Assembly (NCBI RefSeq): GCF_018139145.2 | Contig: NC_059471.1 | Location: 204,991,494-205,055,493 of the forward strand | Direction of reading: 5' to 3' | Source of the DNA: Gymnogyps californianus | Taxonomy: Eukaryota; Chordata; Aves; Accipitriformes; Cathartidae | Length of the DNA: 64,000 nt | Part shown: positions 25,177-59,479 of the stretch, piece by piece | How positions within the stretch are numbered: the stretch's first letter is position 1 | Layout of the letters: the number at the start of each line of letters is the position of its first letter | The notes under the pieces: model-generated | Told to the model about the DNA's origin: nothing | The model's database searches: none | The model's input: only the letters and a program-made list of their open reading frames with translations | Program-made: the position numbers and the translations under genes

Positions 25177-28100
25177 GAAAACCTGAGATTCTGACACCTC
25201 GACTGGGCTAGAGCTAAGGTCAATTTGTTCATTTTCATTTATTTTATGGAAATCGGGTTCTGAGGCAGGGCTGGGACTTTTCAGAACTCCTCAGAAAACC
25301 TCTCATAACTAAAGCATGGACAGAATTTTCCAATTCAAATCAAAGATTGCAGTGTCTGTCATTTGAAACATCCTTGTTGGAGTTCAGTCTAGTAGGGCAG
25401 GATCAAATTAAGGATTGAGCTGATTAGGCATTACAAAATTTCAATTTTGGGCACCTGGTTTTCATGGAGCAGAATTCAAAACTCCATATACCACCCAGGA
25501 GAAAACTTGGATTGCTACTCAGAGGTGCCCACAGGGAACTGCCTGTTCCTGTTCTCACAGAGCTCTGCTAAGCTCAGGCATGTCTGAAGAGTCATGTCAG
25601 AAACAAAACCACAGATCTTTCATAGACACAGGCATCTGTAGTATCTTCTCTAAATACTGAAGTTTTGCTGCTGCTGTCATAACTTTATGGCATAACATGG
25701 TTAAAGTCCTTTCCCAGAGAAAGCTAGACCTGGTTCAATTACCGCTTCAGCATGTTGGGATTTAACCCTGCATCTCCTGCTTTACTAGGATAGTGCCATA
25801 GCTACACAGCTTTGACATAATATTGTTTTCTAAGCCCTCACTATTTCTTTCAGGTTTACAGTTTCTTTATCTTCTGTCTCTGGTCCCTTTCATTGTTCAA
25901 TTTGGAATTTTGCACTATACTTCTTGTTTTCTTGTTTTCAGTTCTGTATTATGTGTTTCTGTTTTTATTTCTTTGCCAGTTTCATGTTTAATGAAACTTT
26001 TATGATCTTTTCTCACTATGGCATTGCAGTGCTATAGATGGTGCTGTATTTGTGTCCATATAGCTGAACAGATGACCTGAGTCTTTAACTTACTACAGAT
26101 GTAATGAGTCTGATTTTCTTTTTCCCTACTTTCTGGTGACATTTGTTTCTTTGGCATATGTGTTTCTGAAGAAGGAAGGTTCTTGCAAGAAGAATTCACC
26201 AGAAAATTACTCAATGAGCCTTTCTTCATTTCATTTGATGATCCTCAGCCCAGACACCCTTGTTGCTCTTCCAATTCCTTCTTTATGGCACCCTGTTTTA
26301 GTGTTAGCTGTTGCAGGAATCCATTCATGCTGGGTTGTTCTGCCAAACACACTTGAAGAGTCAGTTGGAGAACTCTTTGCCCCTACAGACCTGTTTGAAC
26401 TAAACTCTGTGAATGACATCTTTACAAATCTGGTATAGGTGATGTTTTGGCAGGTGGATTCTTAGCTTTACTGCATGCTTGGATGATGAACACCACTACT
26501 CTCTTAGAGCTCTTCACAGAATATATATAGCGTCGGTTCTACCTAATAAATGCCACTGATTTATGAAGACCTGACCAACATATCTGAAAGTCCTGTGCTT
26601 CAATAGCCTGGTAAAATTAAGGTATAACTGCAAGGACATGAGCCTGGTAGGTTGTTTTATCATTCCTGTACTCTGTAGCATAGAACCTTCAACATATGAA
26701 CATGTTCAGCGCCAACTGGTAACTAGCGTTGGTCCAAAGCAATTTCTGTGTGTTGTGCATCTTATTTGATTGCTCTGTTTGGGATTGTGGAGTCATTTCT
26801 TTAGCTCTATGAAGGTTAGTCTTTTTACTTGTGTAGTTAAGAACAGACACAGGGCTGTCTCACATTAAAATGTGAGCTCTGTCATCAGCCACGGAAGAAA
26901 TCCGAAGCCATAAGGTGAGTCTGCAAATAAAGCAGGGGGTTGCTGTGAAATATTTATCAGAGAAACTTCTCGACGTGTTCATTTTGCTTACCATGAATTT
27001 TAAATATTTCAAGGAAAAGCAGTATTGGCTTGTGTTTGCTGCGCACTCGTGGCCTTTACGTGTAACCTCGGTATCAAGATGTTGAGGAAGGTCATTCCCA
27101 CTGGCTGGCAATCACCTTCAGAACATGAGGCAACACTCTTAAGTACATAGGATACAGGAAAACGCTATTGCTTGGATAATATAATCTTAACCAAGCAGCA
27201 GTTGCATGAATGGGGACAGGATCTGTCACAAGTCACATCCTACTCACTGCTCATGTAGGATTTGGTTTGATACCTAGTGCACAAAAGATATACACAGAAA
27301 ACGTGTGTTATAAAGTAGCTGCCAAGAATGAAACATTTCTTCCAAATGCAGATCCTAAAATGGATAGAGAAGTTGAACTTCTCTCTCAAAACTAGCAGGA
27401 AGAGAGTTCCAGCTTAGATAAATAGTTATCGTTACTGCTTTCCCAAAGAGTGTCTACCCTATGCTGAAGTTCTTTGTTGACTTTGTCAGAAGCAACAGTT
27501 CTTCAGGAATTTCTTCAGGCACGGCAATGGCTGTAGCCTGTTGTGCAGAGGGGCAAATCCTTTCAAAAAGTGTTAGGAAGAGAGCCTCATAGAGGATCCT
27601 TGGAGACATTTCAAAACCTCGTATTAGTTAAGTAAGGTAGTTACTTCATGCCTTGTTTTCAGCAGTGAAACTGGAATATAAATTTATAATCCCATCCTAA
27701 ACCCCCTCTTCTTCCCTCCCCCCACCCCAGTCATTTCTTCCTGTGACCACACTGTGTTTTCCTATCCTTCAGCTTCCCCTGTGACTTGAGAGGTTTGCAC
27801 TGTAAACATGATGACTGAAACGATTCTGGTTATAAATAACAGCCTTCTGCTTTTTTTTGGTTTTGTTTTGTTTATTTTTAGCTTGATGCAGCACTTGAGA
27901 GGCTAGTGATGTGTGTAAACAGGGTTGATGAAGCAGATAGAGGGGGAGGACTCTTTTGGTGGCTTCTCTGCTGAAGGAAGCGTATCATGTAACTTCTCCC
28001 TTCTGCACAGACACTTGTTTGATGTCTGCTTGTTCTACTTTGCCAGAAAAGATGAACCAGCTGCCGGAGGTCATTGGTGCACTGAGGTCATGTGAACTAT

Positions 28101-29492
28101 AGAAATTATTCTGAGTTAGCTTGGTGTGTACGCGTGATCTTGATTTATGTTCTCTCCTCTGATCATCAACTGGAGCTTTATGATGAAGACTGCTCCAACA
28201 AAACTTTTGGCAGTGGATTGCCTCTGGAAAAATGAAGCTAGCTAATGATTACCTGTCTCTGAGGGGGTGTACATCCTTATCAGTTGGCTTAAGAGTGACA
28301 AAGGGGTCATCAGCCATGGTACCGTTCTGATTGACTTATCTGATTCCACTATCACTAGCTACTGCTTTTGGATTTCAAAGGGGTGAGGATGGTAGATTCA
28401 GACCCAAGGTCACTAAAGCCACAAAAAGCAGGAATAAGAATGATCATATTTCCATGGGTTCTCATGGTCATCAATGTGTTTGTGCTGGAAACAGAAGCCA
28501 TCTCTCAAGCCATCTCTTACCTATATCTGAGAGGGAACGAGACCAGTGTTCTGCTGCTCAAAGTGCTCCAGGTGTTTGTCTTATGTGGAATTGATTAAAC
28601 AGCTCAATCATCATAACAGGTTCCCAAAACATTCTCTTGTTGAAAACAAACATAAGATTGCTGGTTGATACGAGATACCATTAAGATACTAATGAATTCA
28701 TTAGTCCATGGAGTAAATCTTTAGAGGCTAAAGTATTTTTTGGCAAGGAACATGAAATACAACCCCTTATCAGTTACATAATGATAAGCACAGTTCAAGA
28801 AAACTAGGAGAACGTATTCCTTATGACCCCACCCAGTCATTTTACACCTTTGTGCTTGTTTTAAAAAAAACTGCTATTCCAGCTTGGTCTAATTTTATAC
28901 ATATCACTCAAGGTGATAAGTGGAAGGGCATAGGGCACTGGGGAATGAGGCCAGAGAGGAAAGAAATAAATGAGAGAACATGTGGTTCCTAAAATTGCCT
29001 CAGTTTTTGTGTCTAGCCTCTTCAGACAGTAGGAACAGACCTTGCAATAACTCTGCTTTTCAGTGTGCATTTGGGAGAACATATTTTACATAGAGTGGCA
29101 GTATTTCCACCAGCCCTTTGGCTGATGGCAGTACCTGTATTTGTAATCTTAAAGATACAAAATACTTCATAGACTTTGCAGTTCATGATGAAACTTGGAA
29201 TTCCCCAGCACAGATGCATTTTTCTACTATAATGCTGGACTAGTCCCGTCCACTTGTGCTTTTCCACTATTTAAAGCAACTCTGTGCTTAGCTACTGGAA
29301 GATAGGTTTTCTGCTCTTTTAAAACAGGCCAGTCAATGGATCTGCCACTGACTCCTCCCTGTTGCATTAGGTAGTTCAGATACATTCAGATTAGATACAC
29401 AAGGTTAGGAGCAAAAGTGCCCCGTTTTGTAATTATAAGCCTGTTAAAGCTGCAATAGTCACACGGTACACTATTCTTCATGTCTCCAGCTT

Positions 29493-29526
29493 CTTTTTTT
29501 TTTTTCTTTTTTTTCTTTTTTTTTTT
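29493..29526 (+). repeat. Poly-T tract with C interruptions
   Basis: Long T runs interrupted by single C residues, followed by a C-rich stretch. It is simple sequence, possibly the tail of an old retroposon, but no element body is recognised next to it. Confidence 0.7.
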
Positions 29527-31351
29527 CCCCCTCTCCCCATAGTCATATTTTGAATCTAAGGAACAGCAGCCAAGTCATGGTCCTTATAAATTTTATGGCT
29601 GCGTTCTAATTCATGTGGACTGGATCAAAAATTATTGTCCTTTACAAGAACTTGACAGCCCTCCTTTATGGTCTAAGATTTGGACGAGAAAGTACTTAAT
29701 TATTAGTGATAGTGTTATAAATTGATGTTTGCTTCTCTTTTTTTTTTTTTCTTTAACACCTTCAATTTGATAATAGCAGTAAAGACATAAGACAGGCCTT
29801 TATCAGTCAGATAAAGAATTGCCGACTCTTAAGTCTTTTGCATACAGCTTTTAACTACTTCAGCTCAACTCTTATCTGGCTGATAAGATTAATGGCAGTG
29901 TTTCTTATAGCTTTTTAATTTTATTCTTGCCATGAAGGTCAAAGGTTGTCTGAGAGCAGTATTCCACTATTAATTAAGACTCAGATGCCCAGAGGTTGCC
30001 TTTCTCTTCCTTTGGATAAAGGTCTGGGAGTTTTCAGAAATCATACCAGTAAGCTTTGTCTTCATGAAAATGACAGTACCTGCTTTTGCTCTTCCTCAAG
30101 CATGCTGGGAGTGAAGGGCAAGGTTGAATTTCCAAGCCTTGGATATCTCTGTTGGCAGTTTGTCATACCGCTATTCAGCAATCGCTTGGAGAGACACTTC
30201 AACCAGTCACAAAATGCTGCTATTTTGCTACTCTATGGACAATGTGTATCATCTGTTGTAAACACAAGCACATCAATCCTTGCTCTGTGTGTGCTTTTGC
30301 AAAAGAGATGGATGATATTAAAGACTTTCACCTTTATTGTATTATCTACAGCTTAGTATTCAAAATGATCATCAGAGAACATGGTTATGTAGGGCTGTTA
30401 AGATGAAGTTGGTGACATGACATGGAATACAGAAAATTATGCATCCAGCTATAGTTTCGGGGTAGATTTAGGACCTCTTTTAATGGCATATGATTTGTTC
30501 CTTATGTTCTGGTATCCACTGTGAACCATAGCTAAATACAAGATCCTATCATGTCTTCCCTCAGGTTTACTTTTGTGTTAGATGGTTCTCATGATTCAGT
30601 GCAGTATAACTTCCTTGTTCAAACAGAATCAGAAATGCTCAATCTACAGTTTAAAAATCTTCAGACTGAGTGATGGTGAAACTTGGGTTGTGACCTCTGG
30701 TAGTATTTCAGACTAACACTTGCCATCATCTGGATAACTGATTTAGAGTTGAGCCCTGTTCAGTTAGTCAAATACATCTGTATCATTCGTTTCACCATAA
30801 CAAACAGAGGCAGGACTGAACTTCTGTTGTTCTGTATATGCTCATAGTACCTGGAAGAGTCTGGGCATGGGTACAGAAATGAGAAAGGAACTGGCGATCT
30901 TAAGACGTTTCCACGTCTAGGTTTACTTTACAAACTTGTGTGGCTCTTCCAAATATTAACCAATCTACTTGAAGCTTAACAAACTTGAATGTGGAAAGTA
31001 TGTATCCCAATCAGGACCTGAATTGTTTGGGCTTAGCAGGGGGCTGTTTTGTGTTGCCATGTCTTTTGGAACAGGAGGAAGGGGTGCATGTTTTTAAAAC
31101 CTTGAATAGAAATGTTTTGATATTATATTCTCATTTCTTTGGAACAGTTTGGCCAAAACCAAGCCTCTGAACTGGTTCGTGCCTTTTGCATGCAGCTGTA
31201 GTTTTTGTTTGTTCTGATTTGTTTGGGCTTTCTGTTCAAGACTGATTAAAATTGCTTCTTAATTTGTAAATGAGGCTGATGTTGCCAGAACACACCAATT
31301 AATTACCAGAAAAGATACATTCTGTGTGAATAATGACATAAGGGACCATTA

Positions 31352-34070
31352 TGGAATCACAGAGTGGTTGAGGCTTGAAGGGATCTCTGGAGATCATAGA
31401 GTACAACCCTCCTGCTCAAGCAGGGTCACCTAGACCAGGTTGCCCAAAACCATGTCCAGTGAGGTTATGAATATCTCCAAGGACACAAACTCCACAACCT
31501 CTGTGGGCAACCTGTCCCAGTGTTCGATCATGCTTGCAGTAATTTTTTTTTCCTTAGTGTCGTGGTTTAGGCCCAGCCGGCAACTAAGCACCAGGCAGCT
31601 GCTCGCTCACTCCCCGCCCCCAGTGGGACGGGGAGGAGAATCGAAAGAAAAAGGTAAACCTCGCGGGTTGAGATAAGAACAGTTTAATAGAACAACACAA
31701 GGAGAGAAGGAATAATAATAATAATAGTAACAAAAGAGTATATAAAGCGAGTGTTGCACAATGCAATTGGTCACCACTCGGAACACTACGCTTAGCTCAT
31801 TCCCGAGCCACGATAGTGCTCTACCCGGCCAGCTCCCGCAGTTATATACTGAGCATGGTGTCAGTATGGTATCATATATCCCCTTGGCTAGTTTGGGTGC
31901 CCCCTCCCAGCTTCTTGTGAAAATTAACTCTATCCCAGCCAAGCCCAGGACACATGTTTAAACAGAATTTCTTGTATTTCAGTTTGTGCCCATTGCCTAT
32001 TTACTCCCTGCCGCATCAAGTATTTATATCCATTGATACGATTTCCCTGCACCCTCCTCTCCTCTCCAGGCTGAACAATCCCAGCTTTCTCAGCCACTCC
32101 TCATATGTCAGGTGCTCCAGTTTCTTAATCATCTTTGTGGCCCTTTGCCTCTCCAGGATGCCCATGTCTTTCTTGCACTGGGGAGCCCAGAACTGGACCC
32201 AGCACTCCACACGTGCCTCACCAGTGCTGAGGAAAGGGGAAGAATCACCTTCCCCAACCTGCTGGCTGTGCTCTGCATAACACAGCCTAGGATGCTGCTG
32301 GCCACCTTTGCCAGAAGGACACGTTGCTGGCTTATGTTCAAATTTTTGGTCCACCAGGACCCACAGATGTTTTTCTGCATAGCCACTTTCCAGATGATTG
32401 AATCCCCAGCATTTACTGTTGCATGGGGCTGTTTCTCCCAGATGTTGGACTTTGTGCTTCCCTGTGTTGAACTTCATGCGGTTCCTGTCTGCTCATATGT
32501 CCAGCCTGTCAAGGTACCTCTGAATGACAGCATAACCGTCATAACCACTCTCTTCAGTTTTGTATCATCTGCAAGCTTGCTGAAGGTGCACTCTGTCCTA
32601 TCATTAATGAATATATTAAATTATATTGGCCCAAGGTATCAACATCTGGGGTACTCCAGTAGTGACTGACCTCCAACTGGACTTCATGCTGCTAATCACA
32701 ACCCTCTGACCCTGGCAGTTCAGCCAGTTTTCTGTCCACCTCACTGTCTGTTGAGCTAACCCATACTTCATCAGCTTCTCTTTGAGGATGCTATGGGAGA
32801 CAAAGCCTTGAAAAATACAAGATAAAGAATATCACTGATGTTCCCTCTTCCACCAAACCAGTCATCTTCTCATAAAAGGCTATCAAGTCAATGAGGCATG
32901 ATTTTTTCCTTCATAAATCCATGCTGACTACTCTCTCACCTTCTTGTCCTTAACATGTTTGAAAATTATTTCCAGGGTTACTTATTCCATCACCTTCCCA
33001 GAGATCAAGGTGAGGCTGACCAGCCTGTAGTTCCCTAGGTCCTTCTTCTTACCCATCTTGAAAGTGGGAGTGACATTGGCTTTCTTCCAGTCCTTAGGAA
33101 CCTCCCCAGTTGTCATGACCTTTCAAAGATAATCAAGAGTGGCCTCGCAATGACACTGGCCAGCTCCCTCAGCCCTCGTGGGTGTGTCCTGTCGGGTCCC
33201 ATGGGCTTGTGTATGTCCAATCTGTTTAAATGTTCCCTTACCTGCTCCTTTTCCATTGGTATAAGTTTTCCTTGCTCCAGACTTTCCCACTGGTCTCAGC
33301 GGCTGGGATTGCTTAAGACTGGTCTTACCAGTAAAGACTGAGGCAAAGCTCATCTTTCACCATATCCTTTGTCACCTTTTCAGTAGAGTGCCCACATTTT
33401 CTATAGTCTTCCTCTTGCTGCTGATATACCTGCAGAAGCCCTTCTTGTTGCCATTCATGTCCTTCTCCACATTCAGCTCCAGGTGGACTTTGGCTTTCCT
33501 AACCCTGTCCCTGTAGGCTCGAAGTGTCTCTATATTCTTCCTGTGTCATCTGTCCTTGCTACCACCTCTCACGATGCTTTTTTTTGTACGAGTTTTGTCA
33601 GAAGCTCCTTGTTCATCTACACAGGCCTCCTACCACTCTTGCTTGAATTCCTGTTGCTCGGGATGGACCATTCTTGAGTCTGGAGGAGGTAATCCTTGAA
33701 AATCAGCCGGCTCTCCTGGACCCTTCTTCTCTTCAGGACCATATACCATGGGATTCTTCTAAGCAGGTCCCTGAACAGGCCAAAGTTTGCTCTCCTGAAG
33801 TCTGGGGTTGTAAGCCTGCTATATGTCTTGTTTCTCTCACGATCCTGAACTCCACCATCTCATGGTCACTGCAGCCAAGGCTGCCCCCAGGCTTCATATT
33901 CCTGAACAGTTCTTCCTTGTTTATAAGTGTCAGGTCCAGCAGAGCATGTCTCCTTGTCAGCTCCTCCTGTGGCAGGAAACTATCATCACTGCACCTCAGA
34001 AGGCTCCTGGATTGCTTGTGCCCTGCTGTGTTGCCCTTCCAGCAGATGCTAGGGTGGTTAAAGTTTCAGT
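31352..34070 (-). mobile_element. CR1 LINE, long decayed copy interrupted by an LTR
   Basis: A long CR1 copy lies on the minus strand. The left edge begins with the typical 3' end (atggaatcacagagtggttg on +). Homology then runs through the CR1 3' region and much of ORF2, including the reverse-transcriptase part, up to about 34,070. Reading is broken by many frameshifts and stops; only short pieces such as LEHLTYEEWLRKLGLFSLE remain open. The copy is therefore old and inactive. It is split at 31,558 by an LTR insertion. The element was truncated at its 5' end. Confidence 0.9.
31558..31952 (-). mobile_element. Solo ERVL-like LTR nested in CR1
   Basis: It has TGTCGTGGTTT at its left and CCAGGACA at its right on the + strand, the same ends as the copy at 50,805. 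It shares the internal motifs GGGTTGAGATAAGAACAGTT and an (ATA)n stretch. It is about 395 bp, shorter than the other copy because some 150 bp before the GAAAATTAACTCTATCCCAG block are missing. CR1 sequence continues on both sides, so it inserted into the CR1. A clean target duplication is not visible (CTTAG against CATGT). Orientation follows the related copy. Confidence 0.85.
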
Positions 34071-35908
34071 TTCACTGGGCAGAAGTTAATACACTAGGAT
34101 TCTTAGGTAGCTCACTGTCTGTGACAGGGCAAGATGTGAAGTAGGAAGTGGTATTTGTGGGTAGGTAGACAGTAACGTGGAAAAAAAGTGCTACAGATGT
34201 TAGTGGCCAAACGTACCCCTTAGTATGGACAGCACTGCTGTAAATATGAAATAAGATACATGTGATAATACGGAGGTGAGAAAAAAGCCAGAGGGCTGCT
34301 CAGATGGGAATTGCTGGTAGAACAATCCTATTCTAATGTTGACCGGATCAAAATCTGCAGGTAGGGGGAAAAAATTGTAATGCTGAGTTACAATTTGCTA
34401 AACAATAACATGAGAAAATGGTTCACCAAATGTCATTCAGGCTTCTCGGTGAATTGAAACTATAGAAAGATGTAAAAGAAGCCTCAGATGTGTTTCAGGA
34501 GTACAAAGGTGACAAGCTCTTATAGTACCCTTGATATGATAGTGTTCTTACAAACAAGTTTTAGATATCTTATTTCTCGTGATAAAGCTGAAGTAAATCT
34601 TGAATGTGGTGTAAATAAAAAATTACAATTTCGGTAAAAATATCCTTTTGTGACTGACTATGTAGGGAAAATGTTGCTTACAAAATAATGAGAACTGAAG
34701 AGCTGCTAGGCTGTGTCTGTCCGAGGAGATAGAGAAGAGCGAGCCCTGAGTGGAAAATTCCAGCGCCTTCATCAGACTGAAGACTTAGGTAGCAATATTG
34801 GTATTTTGCTGCTGGGCAGACTGTATTTGCTGAATCAGAACGTTGAACCAATCGTGATTAGCTTTGTCTGAGTGTTTAGGTAGCAATTTGTTTTATTTCT
34901 GCATGGTAACTCTTTTCTAGGAAAGTATTGATGTACAGCTAAAAACTAAACACCTCTGGGTTAGCTCCCTTGGTTGAAGGCAACCACATGCTTGAGTGAC
35001 TTGCTGGACTTGAGCCCAAGGGCCTTGTTCACAATTATGGTTCTGTTTCCCATTGCACTCATGTTCTGTCATCAAATGTAGCACTAGCCAGCATCTCTGC
35101 TTAACAATATAGCAGTCTTGTCATTTTGCTCATAATTTGGAGTTATGTTTCTTGCCCCATATTTCTAGAAGCAGCTAACACGGGGCAAAGGAATTAACAG
35201 AGTATCTCCTAAACATGTTAAGATGTTTATGGCACTGAATCAGAGAGACGAATACATGTTTACAAACCTTCTGGCTAGTTTTAAAATTGTGTACATCTCC
35301 TGACTCCTGTTTTAGTGGGCACAGGACTGAGAATAGCAGTAAGTGGCACATCCATTGAAAGGGTAACTTTTTGAAGGTAGTGAATTGTGCATCCTTGAGA
35401 CGCTGTCTGGAAAAAGAAGCCTCTGAAACGGAGGAGAAAGCAGGTGGGTGGATGCAGGAAGCACCTGGCTATCTGGAAGAAAGAAGTGGCTTTCTCAGTG
35501 TTAAAATTGGAGTTCTGTCTTTTGGAGATGGATGTGACAGTTTGTGAGTAAGCAGGAAGTAACTCAGCAATAAAGTAATCTCTCTTTGACACTGACATTT
35601 TCTTTAAAAACTAAGGAGGGAAAATCCAGATAAGCATGAATATAACCTTCCAATTTTGTTTGTGCAATTATTTGCAGAGTAATTAATGCAAAAGCTTTCT
35701 TCACATAAGAGAAGCATAAATTAATGGCTTCCATATAATGAAGATTGTGAGTGTGGTTTATTTACTTACTGGTGTTACAGACTATGTAATTAGTGCTTTT
35801 AAACTGCATTCACAGTTCTTGTCTCTAGCTTGTCAAAATACATTCTTTGAAAGGAAGTGCCAAATCCGAGGTTAAAAAAGTAACCAAACTTACTTTGTCT
35901 GCAACCAG

Positions 35909-35967
35909 GTTTTTCAGTGGAGGCTGTGGAACTGTTCTTCCTTGGCTCCTGCTCTGTCAGATCAACT
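35909..35967 (+). other. SLC26A5: SLC26A5 5'UTR part of the start exon
   Basis: The most likely acceptor is CTGCAACCAG (ending 35908); an alternative AG ends at 35917. The frame of the start codon is open back to this acceptor but offers no upstream ATG. Confidence 0.55.
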
Positions 35968-57791
<21,824 letters not shown>

Positions 57792-59475
57792 AGAGTGGCA
57801 TCGAGCAGAATGGAAGCCAGATTTACGCTGATGGAGACTCTTTCTGAATATTTAATTTGCACAGTTTAAAGAGAGCCTAAGGCTGTTTGTATCTACGGGT
57901 ATAGGGTGGTGCTTACTTTCTGTAGGAAGAGCGGATAAGGAGTTGGAAGCCTTCGTGCTCTTGAATTTTTTCCTTCAATCAGGGTATAGCCTTCCAACAA
58001 CATACAAGCACAAAATTATGCAGGACAAGAAAATTCAGTGTATTCTGCTACAATCAGAATCTGATAGACAAGGTGACATTCCTATTGCTGTTGAGAAAAT
58101 GGGCACTTTAACTCACTACGAGGTGGGATCTTGCAGGAAGTAACTGTTCTGCAATTGCAATGCACTGTACCAGTGTCTTTAAAGAACTTTCTCAGGTGAC
58201 TTTTAAAGCCTGATGTCAACACCTGCATACAACAGATTCGTATAAATTATAATGATCTGCCAGCTGGATTAATGAATTCACACTGGTGGCATTTAGCTGC
58301 TACTCTTTTTAAACCTGGATGGTACAGTTATTTTTTTAAAATATCTAACCTGTCTCAACTATACTCAGCTCTTCATTGCCTGAACATTTTCACTCTAAGT
58401 GAACTTCAAATTAGAAACTGTTTGATTATTACATTAGCAATATGGTACTTTCACTGCCAAAACCTAGTTATGCTTTCTAGAAAAGAATACAGTTGATTTT
58501 AAGCTAAAATTAATTTAGCTTCAAAGTTTGAAGACAAAACTGGTTTAAGGCAGGAGTGAAGCCTATCAAAATTAAATTAAGAACTGATGCCCTACATGCA
58601 GTCTCTTAAGCTGGAATAAAAATGTAGACAAGGTCTAAAGCCTCAGTGGTCCAAAAAAAGAGAAGTACTTTTCTGTTGCCTGAGAGATCTTCCTACCAGC
58701 AGTGCTGCTTCTGCCTCAGCTTTTAAGTGCTTTGAGAAATAGATTTCAATAGAACTCAAAAATGTTATGTGTTTGGGTTTTTTTAAAAGAAATAGTAGTG
58801 TGGGGTTTTCTTCTATTGTCTTCATGACCTGGCCGCTGTGGTACTGCTTAACTTCCGGTGTGAGACAAAAAACATGGACGTAATTCAAGCAAAAGAAAGG
58901 AATCTTCAATGCCTGTATTTCCCCAACCACTATCAATCTGAGCAGACGTAGGAACCTAAAAGTGTTTCTCTGTAGGTTATTTGACAGCACAGGGAAGTGG
59001 AGCATCAGTGACATTTCATTTAGCACCCTCAAATCAAAGGTCCTGGGCGTAAGGGAATTCAAACGACTTCCTCTCTTCTGAATGCGGAACTTAATACTTC
59101 TATCTTGCTTCGAGCCGTGTTGTGATTAGGGCTTGCTTCAGGTAAACCAAGTTTCCCAAGAACTGGGGGCAGTCAGGGAAGATGTTTTATTTCCTCAGAC
59201 TCCCGTGCCAATAGGGATAGGAAGCGTTCTGCATCACAAATTACTGCTTAGCTGGAGTTCAAAGGATGAATTGAATGCATCTTCAGACACTGTGCGTGTT
59301 GGTTAAACAACTTCTGGTGCATTTTATAATGTTAAGTAGTTTAACAAGCCTTTGTATCTACATACAGTATATTTTTCTACTTTCAGCTTGTCGCAGCTTC
59401 AGTTTTTAACTATGTAGTCTCTTCATGTCAAAATCCTGTCAACTTCTACAATAAAGTGACGATCATGACTTGTAA
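57792..59475 (+). other. SLC26A5: SLC26A5 3'UTR
   Basis: AATAAA hexamers at 58615-58620 and 59450-59455 suggest a short (about 0.85 kb) and a long (about 1.7 kb) 3'UTR. Choice between them cannot be made from sequence. Confidence 0.55.
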
Positions 59476-59479
59476 AAAT

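Larger units (their letters stand above)
20664..35908 (+). other. SLC26A5: Presumed 5'-noncoding intron region of SLC26A5
   Basis: This 15 kb stretch lies between the CpG island and the prestin start exon. It contains a CR1 with a nested LTR (31,352-34,070), low-complexity runs (poly-G 23450-23473, poly-T 29493-29526), minus-strand coding-like fragments (22,061-27,111) and a possible noncoding exon at 26837-26914. That the stretch is transcribed as one intron is inferred from the human gene, which also has 5'-noncoding exons. Confidence 0.45.

Noticed and set aside
35917..35967. An upstream in-frame GTG start for prestin.
   Set aside because: The ATG at 35968 has a good context and gives the known N-terminus; GTG initiation is not expected here.
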